Position numbers and translations under genes: made by a program
In this document: piece after piece, positions 43,398 to 51,733 of the stretch
Position numbering within the stretch: the first letter of the stretch is position 1
Layout: the number at the start of each line of letters is the position of its first letter
The notes under the pieces: model-generated
The model's database searches: none
What the model was told of the DNA's origin: nothing
What the model saw: the letters and a program-made list of their open reading frames with translations, nothing else
Assembly (NCBI RefSeq): GCF_004682015.1
Contig: NZ_SMLM01000001.1
Span: forward strand, 1,116,001 to 1,180,000
Origin: Ramlibacter henchirensis
GTDB lineage: Bacteria; Pseudomonadota; Gammaproteobacteria; Burkholderiales; Burkholderiaceae_C
Reading direction: 5' to 3'
Length of the DNA stretch: 64,000 nt

Positions 43398-44041
43398 GAA
43401 CGCGAACGGTGGTCGGCGCCTTGCTGAACTTCCGCGGCGAGTGGCAGGCGATGGAGCCGGCCATGCACAAGGAGCCGCACTTCAAGCCGCCGCAGCATCC
43501 GGTGCTGTACCTCAAGCCGCCCAACACCTTCAACCGCGACGGCGATGCGATCGTGCTGCCGGCGGGCGTGGAGCAGGTGCAGGTCGGCGCGACCGTGGGC
43601 GTCGTCATCGGCGCGCCGGCGTCGCGCCTGTCCGAAGCCGAGGCCATGGGCTTCGTGGCCGGCTATGTGCCGGTCAATGACGTGACCGTGCCGCACACCG
43701 CCGTGCTGCGCCCTCCGATCAAGCAGAAGTGCCGCGACACCTTTTGCCCGATCGGCCCGCAGGCGGCGGCATCCCGCGTGGCCGACCCCGGCGCGCTGGA
43801 GATCCGCGCCTGGGTCAACGGCGAGTTGAAGGCCACCAACTCCACGCGCAACCTGATCCGCTCCGTGCCGAGGCTGTTGGCGGAGGTGACGGAGTTCATG
43901 ACGCTGGAGGCGGGCGACATCCTGCTGGTCGGCGTGCCGGAAAACGTTCCGCTGGCCAGGGCGGGCGATCGCGTGGCGGTGGAGATCGAAGGCGTGGGCC
44001 GGGTCGAGAACCCGATCCGCGCCGAAGGGAGTCCGGCATGA
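43394..44041 (+). CDS. Fumarylacetoacetate hydrolase family protein, HpaG1-like
   Basis: 215 residues, the first half of the two-part HpcE/HpaG system. In the homoprotocatechuate pathway this enzyme decarboxylates 5-oxo-pent-3-ene-1,2,5-tricarboxylate and isomerises the product. Recognisable parts are VGATVGVVIG, VPVNDVTVPH and IKQKCRDTFCPIGP. Its ATG overlaps the amidohydrolase stop and its stop overlaps the next ATG (ATGA both times). The assigned substrate is by analogy only. Confidence 0.85.
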   Translation: MRTRTVVGALLNFRGEWQAMEPAMHKEPHFKPPQHPVLYLKPPNTFNRDGDAIVLPAGVEQVQVGATVGVVIGAPASRLSEAEAMGFVAGYVPVNDVTVPHTAVLRPPIKQKCRDTFCPIGPQAAASRVADPGALEIRAWVNGELKATNSTRNLIRSVPRLLAEVTEFMTLEAGDILLVGVPENVPLARAGDRVAVEIEGVGRVENPIRAEGSPA

Positions 44042-44832
44042 GACAGGGTCGAGTCGTCTACGGCGGCGCCGTGCATGGCTGCACGCCGGCCGCCCAGTCA
44101 GGCGTGCGGCTGGCCGACGGCCGCATCGTGGCGGAGCAGGACGTGCAGTGGCTCGCGCCGTTGGAGCCGCGCACCATCTTCACGCTGGCGCTGAACTATG
44201 CCGACCATGCGAGCGAACTCGCCGCCAAGTCGTCCAAGGAACAGGCCACCTTCCTGCAGGCCCAGCGCAGCGAGCCGGTGGTTTTCCTCAAGGCCGCGAA
44301 CGCGGTCATCGGCCACCGGGGACTCACGCGGCGGCCGCGCGACGCCGAGTTCATGCATTACGAGTGCGAGCTGGTCGTGGTGATCGGCCGCGAGGCTCGC
44401 AACGTGCCGCGCGCCGACGCGCTGCAGTACGTACGCGGCTACACGGTCGGCAACGACTACGCGATCCGCAATTTCCTGGAGCCGTACTACCGCCCGAACC
44501 TGCGCGTGAAGAACCGCGACGGCGCCACGGCGCTCGGCCCCTGGCTGGTGCCCGCCTCCGAAGTGCCCGACCCGCAGAAGCTGCGGCTGACGACGCATGT
44601 CAACGGCAAGCGGGTGCAGGAGGGCACGACGGCGGACATGATCCACGACGTGGCCTCGCTCATCGAGTACCTCAGCGGCATCATGACCCTGAGCCCCGGC
44701 GACGTGATCCTGACCGGCACGCCCAAGGGATCGGTCGACGTGCGGCCCGGCGACGAAGTGGTCTGCGAAGTCGAAGGTGTCGGTCGCCTGGTGAACACGC
44801 TGGTGGAAGACTGGACGCCGGCGCCGCGCTAG
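44038..44832 (+). CDS. Fumarylacetoacetate hydrolase family protein, HpaG2-like
   Basis: 264 residues, the second HpaG half. The metal-binding pattern is visible in FMHYECELVVVIGREARN and GYTVGNDYAIRNF, and the C-terminal GDVILTGTPKGS is typical of the family. It is the last gene of the operon. The other homoprotocatechuate genes (hpaE, D, F) are absent from the window, so the substrate may be another ring-cleavage product. Confidence 0.88.
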   Translation: MRQGRVVYGGAVHGCTPAAQSGVRLADGRIVAEQDVQWLAPLEPRTIFTLALNYADHASELAAKSSKEQATFLQAQRSEPVVFLKAANAVIGHRGLTRRPRDAEFMHYECELVVVIGREARNVPRADALQYVRGYTVGNDYAIRNFLEPYYRPNLRVKNRDGATALGPWLVPASEVPDPQKLRLTTHVNGKRVQEGTTADMIHDVASLIEYLSGIMTLSPGDVILTGTPKGSVDVRPGDEVVCEVEGVGRLVNTLVEDWTPAPR

Positions 44833-44870
44833 CGCGTCGATGGCGCAGTCCTCACTGTGGGAGAACGAAT

Positions 44871-45350
44871 GTGATCAGCAAGAACACGGTCTGTCTCTGG
44901 TACGACGGCACTGCCCTGGATGCCGCGCAGTTCTATGCGAAGACGTTCCCGGACAGCACCGTGGGAGCCGTCCATCGCGCGCCCTCTGACTTTCCCTCCG
45001 GCAAGCAAGGCGACGTCCTGACCGTCGAGTTCACCGTGATGGGCATCCCTTGCCTCGGCCTGAACGGCGGCCCCGCGTTCAAGCACAACGAGGCCTTCTC
45101 GTTCCAGGTGGCGACCGACGACCAGGCCGAGACGGATCGCTTGTGGAACGCGATCGTCGGGAACGGCGGCCAGGAGAGCGCATGCGGCTGGTGCAAGGAC
45201 AAGTGGGGCCTGTCCTGGCAGATCACGCCACGGGTCCTCACCGAGGCGTTCACCGGTCCCGATCGCGCGGCGGCCAAGCGCGCCTTCGAAGCGATGATGC
45301 AGATGACCAAGATCGACGTCGCTGCCATCGAAGCGGCGCGGCGGGGCTGA
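44871..45350 (+). CDS. VOC (PhnB-like) family protein
   Basis: 159 residues with the pattern of PhnB/3-demethylubiquinone-methyltransferase-like VOC proteins: CLWYDGTALDAAQFYAKTFP at the start, CLGLNGGPAFKHNEAFSF and CGWCKDKWGLSWQI further on. Most are of unknown function. The start is GTG 44871 after GGGAGA. It lies alone after the catabolic operon. Confidence 0.85.
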   Translation: MISKNTVCLWYDGTALDAAQFYAKTFPDSTVGAVHRAPSDFPSGKQGDVLTVEFTVMGIPCLGLNGGPAFKHNEAFSFQVATDDQAETDRLWNAIVGNGGQESACGWCKDKWGLSWQITPRVLTEAFTGPDRAAAKRAFEAMMQMTKIDVAAIEAARRG

Positions 45351-45391
45351 GGCGTACTCGTCGGTAGCCCAGCTCCGCGGCCCGCGCCTGC

Positions 45392-46183
45392 TCACTGCGC
45401 GGCGAGGATCAACTTGGCCACCCCGGCAACCAGCAGCCCCAGGCCCAGGAGGGCAGAGATGAGCTGGCCGCCGGGCGCGAGCTTCTCGATCGCAACGGCG
45501 ATCGCCAGCGCCGCCACCCAGGCCACGTTCATCATCCCGCCGATGAAAAGCAGCGCCATCAACGCCCAGCAGCAGCCGAGGCACAGCACGCCATGCCGCA
45601 AGCCCATGGCGAACGCGCCGGCCCGCCCGGGCCGCCACTGCCCGAGGAGGAAGCTGAAAGGCGTCCGGCAGGACTGCAGGCAGGCGCGCTTGAGCGGTGA
45701 GAACTGGTAGACCCCGGCCAGGAGCAGCAGCAGCGCGTTGAGCAGCGTGGACCGGCTCACCGCCATCGGATCCACCCAGCCTAATTGCTGCAATCCCCAC
45801 TGCACTGCGGTGCCGGCTGCGCCGAAGCCAAGCCAGACGAGCAGATAGGCTGCGACGAAAGCGTGCCCGCGGCCTTGCTCGCCGTTGCGTTGCGCGACCC
45901 GTACGAAGGTGAGGACCATGGGCATCGCCGACGGCAGCATCATCGCGACCATCATCACCGACCACATCGCCCACACGGCGAACAGGTTGCCCGTGCTCCA
46001 GTCCCTTGACATGGGCATGGCCAGCTGCGCGAAAGGCGTCTCCATGTCCGTTGCCAGCCAGGCGAGGAACAGCCAGCCGGCCACGCTGATGCCGAGCAGG
46101 ACCAGCAAACCCGCGGGATGCTCCCGCAGGAAAGGGCCGAAGCCTCCCCTTGTGCCGGCCGGTGAACGAGAGCCCTGCTGCAT
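45392..46183 (-). CDS. DUF2182 membrane protein
   Basis: 263 residues with about seven helices. AMWSVMMVAMMLPSAMPMVL is the Met-rich helix typical of DUF2182, and a Cys-containing helix (GVLCLGCCWALM) follows. Met and Cys in membrane helices suggest metal (copper) binding. It is divergent from the DUF1326 gene, an association I recognise from other genomes, so the two may work together. Confidence 0.85.
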   Translation of the reverse strand: MQQGSRSPAGTRGGFGPFLREHPAGLLVLLGISVAGWLFLAWLATDMETPFAQLAMPMSRDWSTGNLFAVWAMWSVMMVAMMLPSAMPMVLTFVRVAQRNGEQGRGHAFVAAYLLVWLGFGAAGTAVQWGLQQLGWVDPMAVSRSTLLNALLLLLAGVYQFSPLKRACLQSCRTPFSFLLGQWRPGRAGAFAMGLRHGVLCLGCCWALMALLFIGGMMNVAWVAALAIAVAIEKLAPGGQLISALLGLGLLVAGVAKLILAAQ

Positions 46184-46280
46184 GCTGAGTCCTTCCGTCC
46201 GCGCGATTGGCGAAGCGCGGGCGGACCGAAGATCGTGGACGCCAGCGCGGCTGTCAACCCGGCGGCGTTACATGTTGCAT

Positions 46281-46309
46281 TTGCAGGCGCGCCCGGCCCG
46301 GCCTAACTT
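46281..46309 (+). promoter_or_regulatory. Candidate promoter for the DUF1326 gene
   Basis: TTGCAG (46281-46286) and TAACTT (46304-46309) are 17 bases apart, 36 bases before the DUF1326 start. Both boxes match the consensus only partly, so this is tentative. Confidence 0.25.
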
Positions 46310-46344
46310 GCGTATCCGGTGCGAAACCGGCAAGGAGCACAAGC

Positions 46345-46959
46345 ATGGCGAGCTGGAATATCAAGGGCCAATACATGGAGACGTGCAACTGCACGCTGCT
46401 GTGCCCCTGCATCTGGTCCAACCTGACCGCGCGGCCCACCGAAGGCGCGTGCGATGCGGCGGTGGCCCTTCGCATCGACCAGGGCAGCAAGGATGGCGTG
46501 AAGCTGGACGGGCTGGCCTTCGTCGTCATGCTGCATTCGCCCGGAGCGATGGCCCAAGGCAACCTCACCGTGGGCCTGATCGTCGACGAGGCCGCGAACG
46601 ACCAGCAGGTCGACGCGATCCGCGCCATCGCCACCGGCGAGGCCGGCGGCCCGATGGCCGCCCTGGCGCCCCTGGTCGGCAAGGTGGCCGGCATCGAGAA
46701 GCGGCCGATCAAGTTCACGCAGAAGGGCCTGGCGATCTCGCTCACGGCGGGCGAGCTGGTGGACCAGGCCATCGAGGGGCTGGAAAGCGCGGTCAAGCCG
46801 GGCGAGGCCATCGTCATCGACAACGTCGCGCACCCGGTGAACTCCCGCCTGTCGCTGGCCAAGGCCACGCGCAGCAGGTTCCATGCGTTCGGGATCGACT
46901 GGGAGGACATGACCGGGACGCGCAACGGGCACTTCGCGCCGTTTGCCTGGCAGGGCTGA
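46345..46959 (+). CDS. DUF1326 protein, Cys-rich N-terminus
   Basis: 204 residues of DUF1326. The N-terminus METCNCTLLCPCIW holds four cysteines in a CxCxxxCxC pattern that could bind a metal such as copper. No signal peptide is seen. ATG 46345 with GGAG upstream is the natural start. It is transcribed away from the DUF2182 gene. Confidence 0.85.
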   Translation: MASWNIKGQYMETCNCTLLCPCIWSNLTARPTEGACDAAVALRIDQGSKDGVKLDGLAFVVMLHSPGAMAQGNLTVGLIVDEAANDQQVDAIRAIATGEAGGPMAALAPLVGKVAGIEKRPIKFTQKGLAISLTAGELVDQAIEGLESAVKPGEAIVIDNVAHPVNSRLSLAKATRSRFHAFGIDWEDMTGTRNGHFAPFAWQG

Positions 46960-46999
46960 AGGCGCTCTCGCCGGCTTGCTCGCAGATCCATCCGGGGCC

Positions 47000-47452
47000 A
47001 TGTTCAAGCACATCCTGATTCCGGTCGACGGAAGCGAACCATCCAACCATGCGCTGCGAACCGCGATCTCGCTGGCCAGGGAGGTCGGCGCGCGGATCCG
47101 CCTGGTGCATGTCGTGGACAACACCGCCTTCCTCACCGGCTACGACCCGTCCGGCGGTTCCAGCGGGCAGATGTTCACCGCGTTGCGCGAGAGCGCCCTG
47201 CAGATCCTGCAGGAGGGCGTCGCGGCGGCGCAGGCGGCAGGATTGCAGGCCGACCACGTGCTGGTCGATCGCATCGGTTCCCGCCTGGGCGATTCGGTGG
47301 CCGAGGCAGCGGCCGGGTTCGGCGCCGACTTGATCGTCGTCGGCACGCACGGACGCAGCGGCCCCAGCCGGCTGCTGCTGGGCAGTGGAGCCGAACAGGT
47401 GATCCGGCTCGCTCCGGTCCCGGTGCTGGTCACGCGCGAGCCGGGCCGCTGA
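47000..47452 (+). CDS. Universal stress protein, single domain
   Basis: 150 residues. The nucleotide-binding pattern of UspA proteins is present: ILIPVDGSEPSNHAL at the N-terminus and VVGTHGRSGPSRLLLGSGAEQV near the end (GxxGxxxxxxxGS). Such proteins bind ATP and act in stress survival. ATG 47000 is chosen over an upstream GTG because the fold begins here. Confidence 0.88.
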   Translation: MFKHILIPVDGSEPSNHALRTAISLAREVGARIRLVHVVDNTAFLTGYDPSGGSSGQMFTALRESALQILQEGVAAAQAAGLQADHVLVDRIGSRLGDSVAEAAAGFGADLIVVGTHGRSGPSRLLLGSGAEQVIRLAPVPVLVTREPGR

Positions 47453-47476
47453 GGGCTACCCCGCGCGGTAAGGGGG

Positions 47477-48361
47477 CTATTGCCGCGAAGGAGCGGCCGA
47501 AGCCTGCAGGAGCTGCTGGCGGAACTCCTCCAGCTTCAACTTGAGCGCCTTGCGGTTGTCAGGTCCCATTCGCAGCAGCATCTTCTGGCCGGCGGTGAGC
47601 CGCTCCAGCCTGGCGTCGTCGTACTGGTAGCGGGTCCACGGCTGCGCCGAAGGGATGGGTCCCTTCACCTCGGTGAGCGTGATCTTCGGAGGCTGCGCGG
47701 GATCGGGCGTGGCCAGGAGGACATCGATCACCTGGAACACCCGCTGGTGCAGCGAACGGTCGCCGAATCCAAGATCGCGGTAGGCCTGCTGCAGCACGGG
47801 GTACATGCGGCGGTAGAGCTCCACCGCCTGCGCGGCGTCGATGGAATTCACGAATGCCACGAACGGCCAGTAGCGCATCGCGTTCTCGGTGGCGATCACC
47901 TGCGAACTGCCGCTTGCTGCGACGAGGAATCGCCCAGGCGCGGGAAGCACCGGCCAAGCCGAGACCGGCGCATGCTCGCGGCCCAGGTTGTCCAGGGTGG
48001 CGACGGCCTTGCGCGGAAAGTCCGTGGTCTCCAGGAACTGCAGCACCGCGTCGCGGCCCAGGAGCTGCATGAGCGCGCCGCGGACGTCTTCCGCTTTCAC
48101 CATGGCCTCTGCGGGTGCCGGCACCAACGCGGGCGGCTGTGCTGCGGCGGCGGTCTCCGGTTCAGCCTGCGGCTCCGATACGGTGGGCGGGGTTCGCACC
48201 ACCGGGACCTCCCGCGTCATCCAGAACCAGCCCGCGACGGCGGCAGCAACGGCGAGGAGCGCGACGAGGATGGGCGCCGTCGTCGAACTCGAGCGTCGGC
48301 GCTTGCGTGGCTCAACAGGACGGGAAGGAGAAAAGGTGGGTTCTCGTCGTGTGTCGATCAT
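47477..48361 (-). CDS. DUF3014 protein with one membrane helix
   Basis: 294 residues. The polar N-terminal segment is followed by one membrane helix (ILVALLAVAAAVAGWFW, about 31-47), a Pro/Ala-rich linker, and the DUF3014 domain (residues 90-290). It is probably anchored in the inner membrane with the domain in the periplasm. The function is unknown. ATG 48361 is chosen; the longer frame is antisense to the phosphoesterase gene. Confidence 0.8.
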   Translation of the reverse strand: MIDTRREPTFSPSRPVEPRKRRRSSSTTAPILVALLAVAAAVAGWFWMTREVPVVRTPPTVSEPQAEPETAAAAQPPALVPAPAEAMVKAEDVRGALMQLLGRDAVLQFLETTDFPRKAVATLDNLGREHAPVSAWPVLPAPGRFLVAASGSSQVIATENAMRYWPFVAFVNSIDAAQAVELYRRMYPVLQQAYRDLGFGDRSLHQRVFQVIDVLLATPDPAQPPKITLTEVKGPIPSAQPWTRYQYDDARLERLTAGQKMLLRMGPDNRKALKLKLEEFRQQLLQASAAPSRQ

Positions 48362-48405
48362 TGCAGCATCCTGCGCGCATCCGTGCGCAACCTCAATACC
48401 CTCGC

Positions 48406-49167
48406 TCAGACGGTCACGGTGAAGTTGATGTCGAACCGCGGATTCTCCGGCCGGCCCCCCATGAAATAGCCCCTGGGATTGCTCACGACGCGCACGCCGT
48501 GCAGCCGGTAATCCACGCTGTGGTGCATGTGTCCGTGCATCCAGAGAACCGCGCGGCCGCCGTTCAGGAGGTGTTCCGCGTGCGAGGCGAAGCAGGCGTT
48601 CAGCAGCGACCCCTCGAAGCGCGGGTCGATGCTTCGCGGACTCGGCGCGTGGTGGCTCACCACGACCGTCGGCCCGTCGAAGCGCTTGCCCAGGCCATGC
48701 TCCAGCCACGCCGAATGCCGCAGGAAAAGGCACGCCGAATCGAGCGGGGTGAACACCTGCTGGCATTGTTCGTCCAGGTAGATGCGCTGGAAGTCGTACA
48801 TCCGCCGCATCGCTTCCTGCACGGCGGCGTCGCGCAGCTGGCCGTCGCCGTAGAGCAGGAAGTCGGTCCAGAGGGGAGTCCCGAGGAAACGGACGCCGCC
48901 GACCACGACCTCGTCGTCGTGCAGGATCCGGACGTTGCTGCCCGCGGACAGCTCGCGCAGGCGCTGCACCGTGCCGGACAGGCTGCCGCCGTAGAACTCG
49001 TGGTTGCCGGGCACGTACAGCACGGGCTTGCGGATCTGCATGGCCCATTGAACGGCGGCATCCGGACGCGCGATGTCCCCGGCCAGCACGACCAGATCGG
49101 CATCGTTGTCGGGCACGTCGAGGCCGGCCTTGGACAGGTGAAGGTCGGAAAGCAGGTTCAGCCTCAT
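48406..49167 (-). CDS. Calcineurin-like metallophosphoesterase
   Basis: 253 residues. All metal-binding blocks are present: SDLHLS (DxH), LAGDIARPD (GD), GNHEFYGG (GNHE), SHHAPS and HGHMHHS. This gives a dinuclear phosphoesterase for a phosphomonoester or -diester of unknown identity. A palindrome in the divergent promoter region (49188-49206) may control it together with the PAS gene. Confidence 0.9.
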   Translation of the reverse strand: MRLNLLSDLHLSKAGLDVPDNDADLVVLAGDIARPDAAVQWAMQIRKPVLYVPGNHEFYGGSLSGTVQRLRELSAGSNVRILHDDEVVVGGVRFLGTPLWTDFLLYGDGQLRDAAVQEAMRRMYDFQRIYLDEQCQQVFTPLDSACLFLRHSAWLEHGLGKRFDGPTVVVSHHAPSPRSIDPRFEGSLLNACFASHAEHLLNGGRAVLWMHGHMHHSVDYRLHGVRVVSNPRGYFMGGRPENPRFDINFTVTV

Positions 49168-49187
49168 GGGGTCTCCTCCGGCTCACG

Positions 49188-49206
49188 TATATCACGACAT
49201 GATATA
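49188..49206. promoter_or_regulatory. AT-rich palindrome in a divergent promoter
   Basis: TATATCA-CGACA-TGATATA is a perfect inverted repeat with seven-base arms, lying 20 bases upstream of the phosphoesterase start and 37 bases before the PAS gene. The right arm contains an extended -10 (TGATATATA) for the plus strand and the left arm offers one for the minus strand. Such an AT-rich stretch is rare in this GC-rich window. Confidence 0.55.
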
Positions 49207-49242
49207 TAGTGGTGCGCACATGGCTTCTTCGGGTACCGGCGC

Positions 49243-49734
49243 ATGCTGAACAGCGGGCATTTTTCCGAGCCCATCGCCCCGATCGGGCTCGATGCGGGCC
49301 TGTGCCGCGCGGCCGTCGACGCCATGCAGGACGCCGTGCTGGTGGCCGACCGCGACGGCGTCATCCGGCTGTGGAACCGGGGCGCCGAGGTGCTGTTCGG
49401 CTTCAGCGCCGAAGAGGCGGTCGGCGCCGGGCTCGAACTCCTGGTGCCGGAGCGGTTCCGCCGGCAGCACGACGAGGGCTACCGCCATGCGATCGCCACG
49501 GGCCGGATGCGCACCCAGGGACGCGTGCTGACCACCCGGTCCAACCACAAGTACGGATGCCGCCTGTACGTCGCCTTCACGTTCGGGCTGTTGAAGGACG
49601 GGGATGGGCAGGTGCAAGGCGTGGTGGCAGTCGGCCGCGACGCAACGGCGTCACACCTCGAGAAGGTGGCGAACCGGCTCAAGGGCGAAGCGCCCGAAGG
49701 CTGCCCGGTGTCCGGCCAGCGAAGCGGCAACTAG
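49243..49734 (+). CDS. Stand-alone PAS domain protein
   Basis: 163 residues, a single PAS domain (AVLVADRDGVIRLWNRGAEV, GFSAEEAVG, PERFRRQHDEG) with the C-terminal strand VQGVVAVGRDATA. No output domain follows, so it may be a sensor that acts on a partner, or a small-molecule binder. The stop codon interlocks with the convergent stress gene through CTAG. Confidence 0.8.
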   Translation: MLNSGHFSEPIAPIGLDAGLCRAAVDAMQDAVLVADRDGVIRLWNRGAEVLFGFSAEEAVGAGLELLVPERFRRQHDEGYRHAIATGRMRTQGRVLTTRSNHKYGCRLYVAFTFGLLKDGDGQVQGVVAVGRDATASHLEKVANRLKGEAPEGCPVSGQRSGN

Positions 49735-50618
49735 TCGTCTGCCGCGCCTTCGGTCGGCAGCGGCACGACCAGCACATCGGCCTCGGACCGCGCGAGGACC
49801 TGCCGCGTGACGCTGCCCAGCAGGAAGTCGGCCAGCAGACCGCGCCTGCGCTTGCCGATCACGATGAGCTCGGCCTTGTGGGCGGTCTCGCCGGCCAGGA
49901 TGGTGTGGGCCGCATTCCCGAACGCCACGATGGGCGCGAGCGATTCGCGTCGTGCGCCGTGCGCTTCGGAGCTGCACGCGCTGTCGACAAGCCGCTCCAT
50001 CCGGCTGCTGGCCCAGCTCGCGCGCTCCTGCCGGTGCGCCCGAAGCGCCTGCGGCGGTGCGTCGATCTCGTGCAGCACCAGCTCGTCGGCCGGCGCGAGT
50101 GCATGGAAGACGGCGACGCCGTGTCCGCCCGCGAGCGCTGCACCCTGCGCGACCAGGTGATCGCTGCAGGCAAGCAGGTCCACGGGCGCGAACACGCGCC
50201 GGTATGAATCCCGCGCGGGCTGCTTGACCACCAATACCGGCGCGCGCACCAGCCGGATCAGCCGCTCGGCAGGGCTTCCCATCAGCCACTCACCCAGCGG
50301 GTTGCCGTTCGGCGTCGCCAGCACGAGCAGGCCTTTCTTCGCCAGCGAGACGCATTCGGCCACGGGGTCGCCGTGCACGCCGATCGGCGTGACCGCCACG
50401 TCATGTCGCCGCGCGGCTTCGCCGATGAACGAAGCGACCGCTGCCGGAACCTCGCTGGTGATTGGCGTCGCGCACCGGTAGAGCAGGCGCATCGGCACCT
50501 GCAGGTCGCGCGACACGATGGCCGCACGCCAGGCTGCGTTCATCGAAGCCGGCGATAGATCGCAGAGGGCGAGGACGTGGGCGGCGCCGGTTGCGCCGCG
50601 GGGGAAGGGGCGGGACAT
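49731..50618 (-). CDS. Tandem universal stress protein
   Basis: 295 residues made of two UspA-like domains. The first spans residues about 12-140 (LVLATPNGNPLGEWLMGSPA) and the second about 145-290 (LIVIGKRRRGLLADFLLGSV). The G-x2-G-x9-G(S) nucleotide motif is clearest in the second domain. A strong 12-base hairpin lies about 60 bases upstream of its start. Confidence 0.85.
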   Translation of the reverse strand: MSRPFPRGATGAAHVLALCDLSPASMNAAWRAAIVSRDLQVPMRLLYRCATPITSEVPAAVASFIGEAARRHDVAVTPIGVHGDPVAECVSLAKKGLLVLATPNGNPLGEWLMGSPAERLIRLVRAPVLVVKQPARDSYRRVFAPVDLLACSDHLVAQGAALAGGHGVAVFHALAPADELVLHEIDAPPQALRAHRQERASWASSRMERLVDSACSSEAHGARRESLAPIVAFGNAAHTILAGETAHKAELIVIGKRRRGLLADFLLGSVTRQVLARSEADVLVVPLPTEGAADD

Positions 50619-51031
50619 GACTCTCTCTCCTTGGAACCGCGCCTGGCTGCTGCAGGCGAAACGGGAGCGCGAGCGGGGAAGGCCCGGCGCAAGGCAGGAG
50701 GGCGCCGGGCCTTACAGGAGTGCCTCGAGAGGCGGTCGCGGGGAAGGAAAGCCCATGGATGTCACGCGAGCAGTCTAGACCGATGCATCGGCAGACGCGA
50801 CGAGGGGGGCAAAGGCCCTGCGGTCCTTGCCAGAATCGAACGCAGGAAGTCGAAGCGCACCCATACTCCGGGTCGTGCCGTTCTGCAGCCGTCTTCGAAC
50901 CCTCGTGCATCCGCTTTCGCGCGGAGGGCGGCCTGTCGCCGCACTTCCCCCGGCCCGGCGGCCCCTTGCATCCTCTTGACGCGCCATCCTCTCCGCCGGG
51001 CCTCCTGCCGGCGCATCACTGGAGCGCAAAC
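50619..51031. other. Gap of 413 bases between the tandem stress gene and rnk
   Basis: No convincing gene is found; the open frames here are short and non-conserved. The stretch holds a 12-base-pair hairpin (50679-50713), the leader of the minus-strand stress gene and the promoter region of the Rnk gene. Confidence 0.5.
50679..50713. repeat. Perfect 12-base-pair inverted repeat (hairpin)
   Basis: AAGGCCCGGCGC (50679-50690) and GCGCCGGGCCTT (50702-50713) form a perfect stem with an 11-base loop. It is in the leader of the stress gene on the minus strand and upstream of rnk on the plus strand. No T-run adjoins it, so a leader structure or an attenuator is as likely as a terminator. Confidence 0.6.
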
Positions 51032-51430
51032 ATGCAAGCAGACATTCAAGTCGAACGGCAACTTACCGAGCTGGACTTCGCCCGCCTTCGCAAACTGGAC
51101 ACATCGGGCGCAGGAGCCGGTTTCGCCGACGTGATCGCGGCGGCGGAGGTCGTCCCGGGCACGGAGATCGGGCCGACGGTGATCACCATGTACACGCAGT
51201 TCGAGCTGGAAGACGCCGACACGCGCGAGCGCCGCACCCTCGCCATCTGCTACCCCGAGGATGCAGAGCCTTCGAGCGGGTTCATCTCCGTGCTCTCGCC
51301 GCTGGGCAGCAGCCTGATCGGCGTGCGTGTCGGGTCCGAGGTGCGCTGGCAGACGCCGGCGGGAACGAGGAGGGCCACGGTGGCCGCCGTGCTGTTCCAG
51401 CCCGAAGCGACGGGTGACTACGTGACGTGA
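51032..51430 (+). CDS. rnk: Nucleoside diphosphate kinase regulator / GreA-GreB C-terminal protein
   Basis: 132 residues. The C-terminal FKBP-like GreA/GreB domain is clear (VITMYTQFELEDADTRERRT, then ISVLSPLGSSLIGVRVGSEV). It resembles Rnk, which binds RNA polymerase in the secondary channel but lacks the long Gre coiled coil. ATG 51032 is used, with TGGAG upstream. The next gene overlaps its stop (GTGA). Confidence 0.85.
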   Translation: MQADIQVERQLTELDFARLRKLDTSGAGAGFADVIAAAEVVPGTEIGPTVITMYTQFELEDADTRERRTLAICYPEDAEPSSGFISVLSPLGSSLIGVRVGSEVRWQTPAGTRRATVAAVLFQPEATGDYVT

Positions 51431-51699
51431 ACCGGGCCGCGCGATCCCTCGCCCTTGCCTCAGCACTGCTGGCGGGCTGCGGCGGGGGTGTCGTGATCGG
51501 CGCGAACGCATTCGACTGCGACGCCGAAATGGCCTCGCTGACCGGCACGCTGGGATTCCCCGACGAGGTGGACCGCCGCTTCGACGGCGGACTTCACATC
51601 CACACCTTCCTGTACGTGCGAAGCGGCGTCTCCGTCGTGTTCACCTGGGGCAGCGACTTCGCCTGCCACCGGCGCGACTTCCTGGTCAGCGGCCGTTAG
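51427..51699 (+). CDS. Small lipoprotein of unknown function
   Basis: 90 residues. A signal peptide ends in a lipobox (LLAGC, Cys18). The mature part has two further cysteines (FDCDAEM and FACHRR) that could form a disulfide. The GTG start overlaps the Rnk stop by four bases. Confidence 0.6.
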   Translation: MNRAARSLALASALLAGCGGGVVIGANAFDCDAEMASLTGTLGFPDEVDRRFDGGLHIHTFLYVRSGVSVVFTWGSDFACHRRDFLVSGR

Positions 51700-51733
51700 G
51701 CGGGCCGACGCCGTCGGCTCTTTCCGCCAGCTC

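Noticed and set aside
49188-49206. Terminal repeat of a mobile element as an explanation of the AT-rich palindrome
   Set aside because: No transposase or second copy is near, and the site fits a divergent promoter.
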